Source of the DNA: JAJZNI01 sp035624785
Lineage (GTDB): Bacteria > Chloroflexota > Dormibacteria > Aeolococcales > Aeolococcaceae
Assembly (NCBI GenBank): GCA_035624785.1
Contig: DASPQV010000025.1
Coordinates: 1 to 64,000, forward strand
DNA length: 64,000 nt
Direction: 5' to 3'
Below the pieces are notes generated by a model. The model was not told the DNA's origin. It searched no databases and saw nothing but the letters and a program-made list of their open reading frames with translations. How positions within the stretch are numbered: the stretch's first letter is position 1; the number at the start of each line of letters is the position of its first letter. Both the position numbers and the translations under genes were made by a program. Below are positions 40,786 through 49,741 of the stretch, piece by piece.

Positions 40786-42030
40786 TCAGCCGGCGAACGC
40801 GCCGACGGAGGTATCCGGTTCGGAGACGGGAACGGGGCCGGGCTCGGCGACCGGCTCAGGCTCCACCCAGTCGGCTCGTTCCACGACGGTGACGCCGGCC
40901 ACCAGCTGGAGGTCACCGGCCATGATGGCCTGACCGCCGGCGGCTGAGGCGATCTCCTGAGCCGTGGCCGAGACCTGGCGGCTGGCGATGCTCACCTGCT
41001 CCATCGCCTCCATCACCTGCTCGGAGGCGGAACGCTGCTGCTGAGTGGCAAGCCGGACGTTTGAGCTGGCCTCGGCAACCTGCTCCATGAGGTTGAGGCC
41101 GACCTGGAGCTGGGCCGCACCCTCGTCCATGGCGAGCACGGTGGCGCTGGTCTCGGACTCGGCGCTCTCGGTGATCGTGGAGATGTCGGCGGCCAGAGCC
41201 TTGGACCGGTCGGCGAGACGCCGGACCTCGTCGGCAACCACCGCGAATCCCCGGCCGGCCTCGCCGGCCCGAGCCGCCTCGATGGCGGCGTTGAGGGCGA
41301 GCAGATTGGTCTGGTCCGCGATCTCGTTGATCAGGCCGAGGATCTTGCTGATCTCGTGGACCCGCTCGGTGAGGGCGACCGTGCGCTGGCTGGACACCAG
41401 GATCCGCTCATGGGCACGGTCCAGGTTGTCCCTGGTCTCCCCGGCCTGGCTGGCGACCCGCTCGACCGTCTCGGCGATGTGGGCCGAGGTCCGGGCCAGC
41501 TCCTCCATGCTCGCCGAGGTCTCCACCGCCGCCGAGCTCTGCTGAGCCGTGGTGCTGACCAGCTGGTTGGACGCGGCCGACAGGCGCGCCGCCGAATCGG
41601 CGAGCTCGGCGCTGACGTCCCGCACCCGGCCGACCATCCCCACCAGGCGGTCGACCATCGAGTTGAACTCCCCGGCCAGCTGGTCGATCTCACCCGCCCC
41701 TCCAGGCGTGGCACGAGCCGAGAAATCACCGTCGGCGATCTTCCCCACCGCCTCCAGGAGGCTGCGGATGGGCCGAGTCTCCACCTGGGTGACCAGGACG
41801 GTGATCACGCCGAGCAGCACCAGACCCGCCAGGCCCACCAGGATCAGGGTGAGACGGAGCTGGCCAGCCGTCCCGGGGGGAAGCGACCCGCCGCCGACCG
41901 CGACGGCGGCCACGAGCAGCGCCGCCACCGCCAGCAGAGCCGTCCCCAGGATCGCGATGAAGGCCCGGAAGAAGAATCGTCGGACGGTGCGCCTCGCGAT
42001 CCGCCGGGCCTTAAGTCCGAGGTCGACCAT
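40786..42030 (-). CDS. Methyl-accepting chemotaxis protein without an extracytoplasmic sensor domain
   Basis: 414 residues from ATG 42030 (MVDLGLKARRIARRT), with GGAG about nine bases upstream; an in-frame extension to 42090 is possible. Two membrane helices (AFIAILGTALLAVAALLVAA and LTLILVGLAGLVLLGVITVL) are joined by only about 17 residues. HAMP follows (RPIRSLLEAVGKIADGDFSA), then the signalling hairpin with EIADQTNLLALNAAIEAARA. With almost no outer loop, it must sense through the membrane, HAMP or partners. The signalling part is close to the first chemoreceptor (1449-3488). The tail is Pro/Val-rich. Confidence 0.92.
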   Translation of the reverse strand: MVDLGLKARRIARRTVRRFFFRAFIAILGTALLAVAALLVAAVAVGGGSLPPGTAGQLRLTLILVGLAGLVLLGVITVLVTQVETRPIRSLLEAVGKIADGDFSARATPGGAGEIDQLAGEFNSMVDRLVGMVGRVRDVSAELADSAARLSAASNQLVSTTAQQSSAAVETSASMEELARTSAHIAETVERVASQAGETRDNLDRAHERILVSSQRTVALTERVHEISKILGLINEIADQTNLLALNAAIEAARAGEAGRGFAVVADEVRRLADRSKALAADISTITESAESETSATVLAMDEGAAQLQVGLNLMEQVAEASSNVRLATQQQRSASEQVMEAMEQVSIASRQVSATAQEIASAAGGQAIMAGDLQLVAGVTVVERADWVEPEPVAEPGPVPVSEPDTSVGAFAG

Positions 42031-42127
42031 GATGCATGGCTCCGCAACCGCGCCCGGCCCTGCCGGTCGGGCATTCGGTTTCGGCCTCAAGATGTAGCAC
42101 CCGCCCAGGTAAAGAGTGGGTGAGGAC

Positions 42128-42157
42128 CCGTCACGGGCTGCTCACAGCGCGTGACGG
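42128..42157 (-). terminator. Long perfect hairpin between nitrilase and chemoreceptor genes
   Basis: CCGTCACG (42128-42135) pairs with CGTGACGG (42150-42157), and the inside GCTG-CTCA-CAGC pairs again, leaving a four-base loop and a single G/G mismatch. It begins seven bases after the stop of the minus-strand nitrilase-family gene, as a terminator would. There is no clear U-run. It also lies in the upstream region of the chemoreceptor gene. Confidence 0.6.
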
Positions 42158-42163
42158 TGGTGG

Positions 42164-43048
42164 CTAGGCGAACGTCACAGGCTGGGCGGTGAGATCCCCG
42201 TAGATCTCGGGGCGCCGGTCGGCGAGCAGGTGGTTTCGCGGCGTCCGGCGTCGTGCCCGCTCGGCCGCGTCCAGGTCCAGGTCGACGATCAGAAGCTCCT
42301 CCCGGTCGGCGCTGGCCGGTCCGGCCAGGGGCCAGCCGTCGGGTCCGACGATGATCGATGCGCCCAGGAAGGTCACGTCCCGCTCCACCCCGATCCGATC
42401 GGCGCAGGCCACCGCCGTGCCGTTCGCGGCGGCCGCCGCCATGGCCATGAAGTCACCCTGGCAGTACCCCCGCTCGTCGTGAAGCCGGGAGCGGAAGGAG
42501 CCGACCCAGTTGGTCGGGACGGCGATCAGGTCAGCGCCCTGGAGCGCCAGGCTACGGATGACCTCGGGAAACCAGAGGTCGTAGCAGATCGCCACCCCCA
42601 CCCTGGCCTGCGGAAGGCTGACCACCACCAGCTCCGATCCCGGCCGGAACCAGGACTTCTCGTCGTAGAAGAGGTGGAGCTTCCGGTAAGTCGCCAGGCG
42701 GCCCTCCGGGCCGAGCACCACCGCGCTGTTGTACCGGCAGTCTCCGACCCGCTCCGCCAGGCCGGTGACGACATGGATCCCGAGACGCCGGCAGGCATCG
42801 GTCAGGGCGGTCACGGTCGCCCCGGTGTCCGGGTCCTCCGCCAGAGACGCGGCCTCCTCATCACCGGAGAAGACGTATCCAGATGCGGCCAGCTCAGGGA
42901 GGACGACGAGCTGGGCCCCCCGCTCGGCAGCGGCCTGGACCCAGGTCAGCGCACGTGCCCGGTTCCGCTCCAGGGCGCCGACCGTCGGCTCGTACTGGGC
43001 AACCGCGATCCGCAACTGGCGGCTGGCCGGGGTGGGCTCCGAGGTCAC
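42164..43048 (-). CDS. Carbon-nitrogen hydrolase (nitrilase superfamily)
   Basis: 294 residues from GTG 43048. The Glu-Lys-Cys triad is visible: Glu in VVLPELAASGYVF, Lys in YRKLHLFYDE and Cys in VAICYDLWFPEVIR. The start LRIAVAQYEPTVGALERNRA is typical. The family hydrolyses amides, nitriles or carbamoyl compounds (omega-amidase, N-carbamoylputrescine amidase and others) in the cytoplasm; the substrate cannot be told. It stands alone between a chemoreceptor gene and a small zinc-ribbon gene on the same strand. Confidence 0.9.
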   Translation of the reverse strand: MTSEPTPASRQLRIAVAQYEPTVGALERNRARALTWVQAAAERGAQLVVLPELAASGYVFSGDEEAASLAEDPDTGATVTALTDACRRLGIHVVTGLAERVGDCRYNSAVVLGPEGRLATYRKLHLFYDEKSWFRPGSELVVVSLPQARVGVAICYDLWFPEVIRSLALQGADLIAVPTNWVGSFRSRLHDERGYCQGDFMAMAAAAANGTAVACADRIGVERDVTFLGASIIVGPDGWPLAGPASADREELLIVDLDLDAAERARRRTPRNHLLADRRPEIYGDLTAQPVTFA

Positions 43049-43093
43049 AGGTGGAGGCTAGAGCATACGGACGGCCCCACGGCCCGCCTGTCG

Positions 43094-43426
43094 CTAGTGA
43101 CGGGGGGTCAGGAGCTCAGTGAACCCGCCGCGGTGCTCGGCCAGGAGCTCGTGGACCTGGAGCACGTCGTCGGCGGATATCGGCGACGTGATGTCGGGAC
43201 GACCCTCGTCTGGGATCCGCCGCTGGCGAGAGGCCGCGGATTCGCCCTCGGTCTGGAAGATGATCTGGAGGAGGTTCTCGTCGCTGCAGGAGGGGCAGGT
43301 GACCCGCACCAGGGCGCGGTTCCCCTGCTGGGCGAGGACGCTGATGGCGCAGTCCGCCATGCTCTCCCCGCACTGGACACATCGGTAGCGGCGGGCTTGA
43401 GATCGGAGCAGCTCGACGAGGTCCAT
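43094..43426 (-). CDS. Zinc-ribbon protein, probably from a leaderless message
   Basis: 110 residues from ATG 43426 (MDLVELLRSQARRYRCVQCG). Two pairs of Cys, CVQC and CPSC, about 28 residues apart, form a zinc ribbon. The second half is hydrophilic with a helix near the end (ADDVLQVHELLAEHRGGFTE). A TATACT box ends only six bases before the ATG, so transcription probably starts at or next to the start codon. The role is unknown; regulatory or nucleic-acid binding is possible. Confidence 0.72.
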   Translation of the reverse strand: MDLVELLRSQARRYRCVQCGESMADCAISVLAQQGNRALVRVTCPSCSDENLLQIIFQTEGESAASRQRRIPDEGRPDITSPISADDVLQVHELLAEHRGGFTELLTPRH

Positions 43427-43432
43427 GACCCC

Positions 43433-43460
43433 AGTATAGGAGCCGGCGGGGCGGCTCAAA
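43433..43460 (-). promoter_or_regulatory. Promoter placing the transcript start at the ATG (leaderless)
   Basis: On the minus strand, TTTGAG (43460-43455), a 16-base spacer and TATACT (43438-43433) are followed by GGGGTC and then ATG at 43426. With a usual six- to seven-base gap from -10 to the first transcribed base, the message would begin at the A of the ATG. Confidence 0.6.
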
Positions 43461-43477
43461 CCGGACGTCGCGGGAAG

Positions 43478-45823
43478 CTACGAAACGCTGGCACTGTCTG
43501 GTGAGAGCAGCGTGCCCAGGAGCGGCAGGTCGACGATGACGCCCCGTTCGGGCTCCAGCTGATCTCGTTCGATGAAGCCGGCAAGGTCCTCCAGGTCGAG
43601 GGGGCGGGAGAAGTAGTCACCCTGACCCAGGGGGCAGCCCATCTCCCTGAGCTCGGACACCTGATGGACCGTCTCCACCCCCTCGGCGATGACCTCGAGG
43701 TCGAGGATCTTTGCCATGGCCAGTATCGCGCGGGCTATCGGCGCCGCCTCACCAGCCCCCACCATGTTCCGGATGAAGGCACGATCCACTTTGAGCGTGT
43801 CGAAGTCGCACATGGTGAGGTAGGTGAGTGACGAATAGCCGGCTCCGAAGTCATCGATGGCCAGCCTCACCCCCATGTCCTTGAGCCTCTGCAGAGTCCG
43901 AACGGTGGCCTCGTTGTCGTGGAGCAGGGCGGATTCGGTGACCTCCATGGTCAGCAGATGGGGAGGGATGCCGGCGGCCCCCAGGGCGGCCCGAACCTCG
44001 TCAGCGAGATCCCGCCCGCGTATCGAATGTGGTGAGAGGTTGACGCTGACGCCCAGCCCGGACCAGCCTGGGGCCTCGGCGCGCACTCTCCGCAGCCCGT
44101 CCAGGGCTTCGTGGAGCACCCAGCGCTCCACCTCGTGGATGATGCCGGTCTCCTCGGCCACCGGGATGAAGTCGAGCGGCGAGATCAGCCCGCGGCTGGG
44201 ATGCTGCCAGCGAACCAGGGCCTCGAAGCCGTGCGTCCAGCGCGTGCCCATGTCGACGATGGGCTGGAACTGGACCCTCAGCTCACCTCCCTCGATGGCG
44301 TGAAGCAGGTCCGACTGCAGCTCCATCCGAGCCAGGGCTGCCGCATACATCCGGGGCTCGAAGACTACGAACCGGTTCTTGCCCGCCGCTTTGGCCCGGT
44401 ACATGGCAACGTCGGCATTGCGGAGGAGCTCGGTGCCGGTCTCGCCGTGCCCAAGCGACAGCGCCACCCCGACGCTGGCGCTGGCAGCCATCCGCTTGCC
44501 CTCGAGGCTGAAGGGCTGGCCCAGCGCATCGAGCAGGCGCCTGGCAAGGCCGACTGCGTCAGCGGGCCGGTGGACGTTCTCCATGAGAATGGCGAACTCA
44601 TCGCCCCCCAGCCGGCCGGCGAAGTCGCCGCGACGCAGGCAGGAGCGGATGCGGTCCCCGATCTGCACCAGCAGCTCATCACCGGCGGCGTGTCCCAGGC
44701 TGTCATTGATCACCTTGAAGCTGTCCACGTCGAGGTAGAGCAGCGCGAAGCGCGAGGATCGGCGGTTGCGCGTCGACGCGCTCTCGAGCCGGCGGACAAA
44801 GAGGTCGCGGCTGGCCAGACCGGTGAGCCCGTCCTGGTAGGCAAGCTCCATCGCCTGGACGGTGCGGGCATCGGTGAGAGCCAGGCTGGCGTGCTGCGCG
44901 AAGGCTTCGAGGATCTCGTGCTCCACGGGGCGGAAGCGGCGGTCGGGGCTCTCCGAGCCCACGAAGAGGGCGCCCACCGGTCGCCCGTGCTCGTGGACCG
45001 GAGCCGCCATGGCGGAGGCGAGGCCTCGGGCGCGCTGCGCTGCCTGCTCCTCCGGTGAGCCGGTCTGGCTGTCGAGGACGGCGACCCGGTCCTCACGAAT
45101 GGCCCTGCCACTGATCCCGTCGGTGATCGCGAGGCGGCCGGCGGCGGACTGGAGACCGACCGAGGACACCTCGACCGTGTAGCGGGGATCCGTGGGGTCA
45201 AGGAGGCGCAGGACGGCGATCCGATCCCCGAGCAGCTCGGCAGCGCCGGCGGTGATGGCGTGGAGCACCTCGGGAAGGGGGGCTCGATGCGAGATGGACC
45301 GCTGGATCCGGGTCAGGCGCTCGAGCAGGAGCCGGCGCTCCTGGAGGCTGGCGGCAAGGGCCGCGTTGGCTGCGGCGTGACGGTCGCTGGTCTCGCGTGC
45401 CCGACGCTCGGCTTCGAGGAGGCGCATCGTCTCCTGGCTCAGCCAGAGGGCCCCCGCCATGCCCCGGACGAGATTGATCTCCTCAGGCAGGAATCTCTGG
45501 TCGCCGACCCGGGCGAGCACGAGGTAGCCGCCGGTGCGGGGGTGGAGCGGCACGGACACGGCAGTGCATCGGCCCAGCCCCGGCAGGGTCAGCGACCGCG
45601 AACGGCTCTTGCCCACCACGCCGGTGAGCTCCACCGGGACCTCGCCGGGCAGCCCGACGGCGATGACCGCCTGGCCGTCCTTGACCATGACCGCGATCTC
45701 CGCCTCCACGGTCTCGGCGGCGCGCTCCAGGCCGTTGCGGACGGCGCTGGCCTCGTCGGGCGAGTGCACCAGGGCCGACAGGTACTCGACGAGGGTGTGA
45801 GTGGCCCACCAGTCGGTGCGCAT
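43478..45823 (-). CDS. GAF-containing c-di-GMP protein with intact GGDEF and EAL domains
   Basis: 781 residues from ATG 45823, preceded by GGGGAGG at eight bases. One or two GAF-like regions fill residues 1-330 (second: ITAGAAELLGDRIAVLRLLD). The diguanylate cyclase domain follows (LGGDEFAILMEN). The EAL domain is complete: GFEALVRWQHP, VNLSPHSI, MEVTESALL, AIDDFGAGYSSL, LKVDRAFI, AEGVET and QGDYFSRPL. Both active sites look usable, so it may synthesise or degrade c-di-GMP depending on its GAF input. No membrane helix. It follows a FIST-domain sensor gene by 60 bases, a plausible signalling pair. Confidence 0.93.
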   Translation of the reverse strand: MRTDWWATHTLVEYLSALVHSPDEASAVRNGLERAAETVEAEIAVMVKDGQAVIAVGLPGEVPVELTGVVGKSRSRSLTLPGLGRCTAVSVPLHPRTGGYLVLARVGDQRFLPEEINLVRGMAGALWLSQETMRLLEAERRARETSDRHAAANAALAASLQERRLLLERLTRIQRSISHRAPLPEVLHAITAGAAELLGDRIAVLRLLDPTDPRYTVEVSSVGLQSAAGRLAITDGISGRAIREDRVAVLDSQTGSPEEQAAQRARGLASAMAAPVHEHGRPVGALFVGSESPDRRFRPVEHEILEAFAQHASLALTDARTVQAMELAYQDGLTGLASRDLFVRRLESASTRNRRSSRFALLYLDVDSFKVINDSLGHAAGDELLVQIGDRIRSCLRRGDFAGRLGGDEFAILMENVHRPADAVGLARRLLDALGQPFSLEGKRMAASASVGVALSLGHGETGTELLRNADVAMYRAKAAGKNRFVVFEPRMYAAALARMELQSDLLHAIEGGELRVQFQPIVDMGTRWTHGFEALVRWQHPSRGLISPLDFIPVAEETGIIHEVERWVLHEALDGLRRVRAEAPGWSGLGVSVNLSPHSIRGRDLADEVRAALGAAGIPPHLLTMEVTESALLHDNEATVRTLQRLKDMGVRLAIDDFGAGYSSLTYLTMCDFDTLKVDRAFIRNMVGAGEAAPIARAILAMAKILDLEVIAEGVETVHQVSELREMGCPLGQGDYFSRPLDLEDLAGFIERDQLEPERGVIVDLPLLGTLLSPDSASVS

Positions 45824-45883
45824 CCTCACCACCTCCCCGAGGGTGTGGGGCCGGTGCGGGTGCGCTGATTCATCCTGAGTGGT

Positions 45884-47083
45884 TCACCCGATCGCGAGAG
45901 CGACCAGGCTCTGGCTGTGGAAGGCCTCGCCCCCGCGGATGCGGGCGATCTCTCCGTAGGTGTAGAAGCCGCACACCGATGCCGCAGCCCCAGCGGCCTC
46001 CCTCATCCTGGCGATCTCGGCCGCCGTGCCGGCTTCGCCCAGAGCTCGGCGGCGGCCGATGCCTTCGAAGGCCAGGAGCCCGATCGCCGGCTGGTCGCCG
46101 AGCGCCCGCACCGCGTCCCGGGCGGCCCGGTCCGCCGACTCGAGATGGGATGCCGGGGCGCTCTCCATGAATGAGGTGACCGCGCCGTGGGGGACGTGAG
46201 CGTTGCAAGCCAGGGTGCGGGCATCGAGATCCACCTGGACGACACCGAGAAGCCGCTGGCCGCTGCGGCGGCTGAGCCCCAGTGGATGGGTCACCGCGAA
46301 CCTGGTGAACGCCGCTGCGTCGCGGTAGCAATCGGCGGGTGCCTCGAGGCGGCCCAGGTAGACGTCAAGTGCCGGCTCGTCGTCCAGGGTGAGGATCTGG
46401 CTCGCTGCGCTGGCGGTGACCAGCATCGGCTCCCCGAATGGGCGGTAGCCGTGATGGATGCCGACACCGAACGGTGAGTCGGATCCCAGGGCGGCCGCGA
46501 CCACCGAGTCGGTGAGCACCCCGTCACCGTGGAGCTGGAGCGTCCGGGCCATCCGGAGATCGTCCGCGGCAAGCCCGCCCACCATCGGGATCGCCGCTCC
46601 GGTCACGGCATAGGCGCCCCGTACCAGCTCCTCGTGCTCGCCGGCGAGACCGTCGCTCAGCATGATCAGAACGCGGTGGGGCCGGGACGCCACCCCGGCA
46701 AGGCAGCCCGCCACCTCGGAGCCCGCCTCCCGCATCCGCGAGTGGATGCCGGCGGCCGCCGCCGTGGCCACGCTGAACCCATTGCCGCCCAGGGCCATGA
46801 CGGCCACGCTGCCGTCAGCCGACCCGTGCGCGGTGATGGCGCCAGCCGTGGAGCAGCCGATCAGGGGGACGTCGCCGGCCTCGTCCATGATCCCGGCGAG
46901 CAGCTCCACCGGCTCCAGGGAAGTGGAGAAGAAGGCGAGGAGCAGGGAGGGCTGAGAGCCCGCGACCGCCGCGGCCGCCTCGCGTCCAGCCGATCGCGGG
47001 CGCGGGTCCGCTGAGCTCCCGACCGCCATCCAGTGGTCTCGAGCCGGCATCACGCCCGTGACCGGGCGTCCCCTCAACCTCAT
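45884..47083 (-). CDS. FIST-domain sensory protein
   Basis: 399 residues from ATG 47083, with GGAG upstream; ATG 47050 and 47029 are alternatives. The N-terminal FIST region shows PSLLLAFFSTSLEPVELLAG, VPLIGCSTAGAITAHG and IPMVGGLAADDLRM. The FIST_C region has LGLSRRSGQRLLGVVQVDLD and ends in CGFYTYGEIARIRGGEAFHS. FIST proteins are predicted sensors of small ligands such as amino acids and commonly neighbour c-di-GMP or chemotaxis genes. Here a GGDEF/EAL gene follows directly. Confidence 0.9.
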   Translation of the reverse strand: MRLRGRPVTGVMPARDHWMAVGSSADPRPRSAGREAAAAVAGSQPSLLLAFFSTSLEPVELLAGIMDEAGDVPLIGCSTAGAITAHGSADGSVAVMALGGNGFSVATAAAAGIHSRMREAGSEVAGCLAGVASRPHRVLIMLSDGLAGEHEELVRGAYAVTGAAIPMVGGLAADDLRMARTLQLHGDGVLTDSVVAAALGSDSPFGVGIHHGYRPFGEPMLVTASAASQILTLDDEPALDVYLGRLEAPADCYRDAAAFTRFAVTHPLGLSRRSGQRLLGVVQVDLDARTLACNAHVPHGAVTSFMESAPASHLESADRAARDAVRALGDQPAIGLLAFEGIGRRRALGEAGTAAEIARMREAAGAAASVCGFYTYGEIARIRGGEAFHSQSLVALAIG

Positions 47084-47324
47084 CGTCACCCCGACTCCTC
47101 GCCTGCAGACGCCGGTACCCGACGCCGCCCGCCTAGGTTGGCACGCACGGGGTGAGCGGTTCAAGCGCGCCACCGAGCCGTCAAACTTCCATCACCTCGG
47201 CTGGCCGCAGATGACCCGGGCGCGACAGCGGGCGCAGTGGACGCCGAGAGAACGGGGGTTGGCCAGTCCGCGAGCTGCCGCCTGCCGGTGGTCAGCGAGC
47301 CTCGGCTAGACTCGGGGCCGCCGC

Positions 47325-47399
47325 TGGGGAGTGGCCAAGTGGTAAGGCAGCTGACTCTGGATCAGCCAATCGTAGGTTCGAATCCTACCTCCCCAGCCA
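47325..47399 (+). tRNA. tRNA-Gln (anticodon CUG)
   Basis: 75 bases with encoded CCA. Acceptor TGGGGAG/CTCCCCA (U1:A72, usual for tRNA-Gln), anticodon arm GCTGA-CTCTGGA-TCAGC with C34 U35 G36, variable loop CAATC, T arm GTAGG-TTCGAAT-CCTAC, discriminator G73. It is a standalone gene; the 240 bases before it hold no other recognised feature. Confidence 0.95.
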
Positions 47400-47528
47400 G
47401 ATGAGCTCAGCTGAGACGGCGCCTTGTGGGGGGCGGAGCGCGCGGTCCCGACTGCGCTCATCGCATTTGCCGATGACTTGCGCGCCGACTGCCCGCCGGG
47501 CGGGTTGTCGGCGTGCCGCAGCGACGCC

Positions 47529-48074
47529 TCACCGGGAAGGGCCGGCCGACTCATGCTCGCCCGTGGTCTCCTCCAGAGGAAGCCAGTAGGCGAGCAAGGA
47601 AACCCCAGGCACGGGCGTCCAATCCGCCTCGGGTGCCCGCCGGAAGCCGAGCTGCTCGTAGAGGCGCTGGGCCGCAGTCATTGCCGGTCCGGTGGAGAGG
47701 AGGAGGCGGCGAAGGCCCATCTCCCGGGCGCGGCGGATGGACTCCACGGTGAGGGCCCGCGCGATGCCGCGGCGGCGCGCGCCGGGAGACACGGCCAGCA
47801 TCCTCAGCGTGGCGTCGTCCGAGGACGCCGCCCACTCTGCCCACTTGGGTCCCGCGGAGATCTGGAACAGCGACGCGGTGCCCAGCACGTCGCCGGTCGC
47901 GGCGTCGACGGCCACCAGGAGGTCACCCGCGGCCGCCCGCGCTGCCGCGTCGCGGAGAGTGAGCAGGTAGTCGGAGTGCGCCATCCCGTCGGCGATGTAG
48001 GCGTCGGCGGTCAGGTCACCGACCGCCCCGTACTCCTCGGGGCGGGCCAGCCGGATCTCGATCCCATCCAGCAT
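47529..48074 (-). CDS. GNAT-family N-acetyltransferase
   Basis: 181 residues from ATG 48074 (MLDGIEIRLARPEEYGAVGD); a frame to 48134 exists. The acetyl-CoA motif is LRMLAVSPGARRRGIARALT (R/Q-x-x-G-x-A region), followed by SIRRAREMGLRRLLLST and LYEQLGFRRAPE, typical of motif B. The substrate is unknown. It stands alone between tRNA-Gln and the NRAMP-like gene. Confidence 0.88.
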   Translation of the reverse strand: MLDGIEIRLARPEEYGAVGDLTADAYIADGMAHSDYLLTLRDAAARAAAGDLLVAVDAATGDVLGTASLFQISAGPKWAEWAASSDDATLRMLAVSPGARRRGIARALTVESIRRAREMGLRRLLLSTGPAMTAAQRLYEQLGFRRAPEADWTPVPGVSLLAYWLPLEETTGEHESAGPSR

Positions 48075-48161
48075 CGGGCCGAGAACGATACACGCCGGCG
48101 TCGAGGTCGCCGATGTGCTCAGACGCTGCGGCAACCGCGGGGTGCTGAAGCTCCGCTTCGG

Positions 48162-49481
48162 TTACACCATGGTGACCACGGCGGCGACCCCCATGGCCAC
48201 CACCCCGGCGGTCACCACCGCGAGCACCGCGCGCTCCCACAGCCGCAGGCGGTAGCGGGCCGGCAGCGCCGTCCAGGCCAGGGCGATCAGGAAGCCGAGG
48301 ATGACCGGCAGCAGCAGCGCGTTGAGCACTTCGACGCCGACGGCCAGTCCCACCAGGGAGGTGCTGCTCAGCACCAGCAGCGCCGCGATAATGACCGCCG
48401 CCGCGAAGACCCCGTAGAACAGCGGTTCCTGGCGGATCCCGCGGTTGAGGCTGCGGGGCCGCCCGGTCAGCTCGGCGAAGGCCCAGGCCGCCGCCAGCGA
48501 GACGACCAGACCGGCTACCAGGGCCGCGCCGCTGACTCCCAGGGCGAAGGCGAGACGTCCACCCGCCGCACCCAGGTATGGCGTCAGCGCATTGGAGATC
48601 TGGCTGACCGTGTCCAGGGATCCGGGGCGGTGCTCGAAAAGCGTTGCCCCAGCCGCCACCAGTATTGCGATCATCACGAGCTGGGTCACCACCGCGCCAA
48701 CCGCGGTGTCGACCCGCGCCACCCGGAGGTTGCGGGCGGTGACGCCCTTGTCGACCAGCGCCGCCTGCTGGTAGAAGACCATCCAGGGCATCACGACGGC
48801 GCCGACGTTGGCGGCGACCATGGTCAGGTAGCCGCTGCCGCCGAGGCTGGGGGCCGAGAGGAGACCAGCGGCCAGCGCGCCCGGGTCGGGGTGAGCCCGC
48901 AGCGCCGCCACCAGGAAAGCGCACTCGAAGAGACCCAGACCCAGGCCGATCAGCTCGACCCGACGATAGCTGCCAGAGAGGACGACGACCAGAAGCATCG
49001 CCGCGGCGCCGAGGACGACCGGACCGGCGGGAAGCCCGACGATGGCCCCCACCCCGGCGATCCCGGCGAACTCCGTGACCAGCGCGCCGACCGAGGTGAC
49101 CAGCAGGGCACCCACTGACACGGCCGCCCACGCCCACCCGAAGCGTTCCTTGACCAGCTCGGCATAGCCTTTGCCGGTGACCACCCCGAGCCGGACGGCC
49201 AGCTCCATCACCAGATAGAGGACGGGGATCAGGATCAGCTCCAGGCCGAGCAGGCGGTAGCCGAAGCGGGCCCCCGACTGAGCGGCGGTGACCACGCTGC
49301 CGGCGTCGGTGTCGGCGAGCATGACCATCAGGCCGGGACCGACCGCGGCCAGCCAGAGCCAGCGCCGGCCCAGCCGGCTCAGCCCCCGGGGAGGAGCGGG
49401 GGCCAGCCCCTCTGCCTCCCCTGCCACGCCGATACCCTGATCGCGAGCGGTGCGGGGAAAGGCGATGGCTCGTACGTTCAT
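48162..49481 (-). CDS. NRAMP-like (SLC11) divalent cation transporter with unusual metal site
   Basis: 439 residues from ATG 49481 (MNVRAIAFPRTARD); the frame runs back to ATG 49586. About eleven membrane helices follow a 50-residue polar start. In helix 1, where classic NRAMP has DPGN, the sequence is MLADTDAGSVVTAAQSGARF. In helix 6, where NRAMP has A-x-x-MPH, it reads GAVVMPWMVFYQQAAL. It therefore belongs to the wider NRAMP fold, possibly near the NRAMP-related magnesium transporters, but the ion cannot be fixed from these motifs. Uptake is expected to be proton- or potential-driven. Confidence 0.82.
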   Translation of the reverse strand: MNVRAIAFPRTARDQGIGVAGEAEGLAPAPPRGLSRLGRRWLWLAAVGPGLMVMLADTDAGSVVTAAQSGARFGYRLLGLELILIPVLYLVMELAVRLGVVTGKGYAELVKERFGWAWAAVSVGALLVTSVGALVTEFAGIAGVGAIVGLPAGPVVLGAAAMLLVVVLSGSYRRVELIGLGLGLFECAFLVAALRAHPDPGALAAGLLSAPSLGGSGYLTMVAANVGAVVMPWMVFYQQAALVDKGVTARNLRVARVDTAVGAVVTQLVMIAILVAAGATLFEHRPGSLDTVSQISNALTPYLGAAGGRLAFALGVSGAALVAGLVVSLAAAWAFAELTGRPRSLNRGIRQEPLFYGVFAAAVIIAALLVLSSTSLVGLAVGVEVLNALLLPVILGFLIALAWTALPARYRLRLWERAVLAVVTAGVVAMGVAAVVTMV

Positions 49482-49741
49482 CCGGCGGTGGAGGGCGGGG
49501 AAATGCGGGGATCGGCTGACGCAGCCGAGAACCGCGGCGGTCAGAACGGTGTCGAGCACAGCGTCCCCCGTCCAGGCCCAAATCACCAGAGCCGAAAGTC
49601 ACCGGTGGTCCATGCCGCGGGGCACGGCAGACCCGCGCGAGCCCCGCGCCAGCAGCTCGACCATCGCCGCAGCCGGGCGGCCTCAGACCGCGCCGGGTCG
49701 GCCGCTGCCCTCCGCCCTCGACGGCGTCACGGCGCCGCCGC

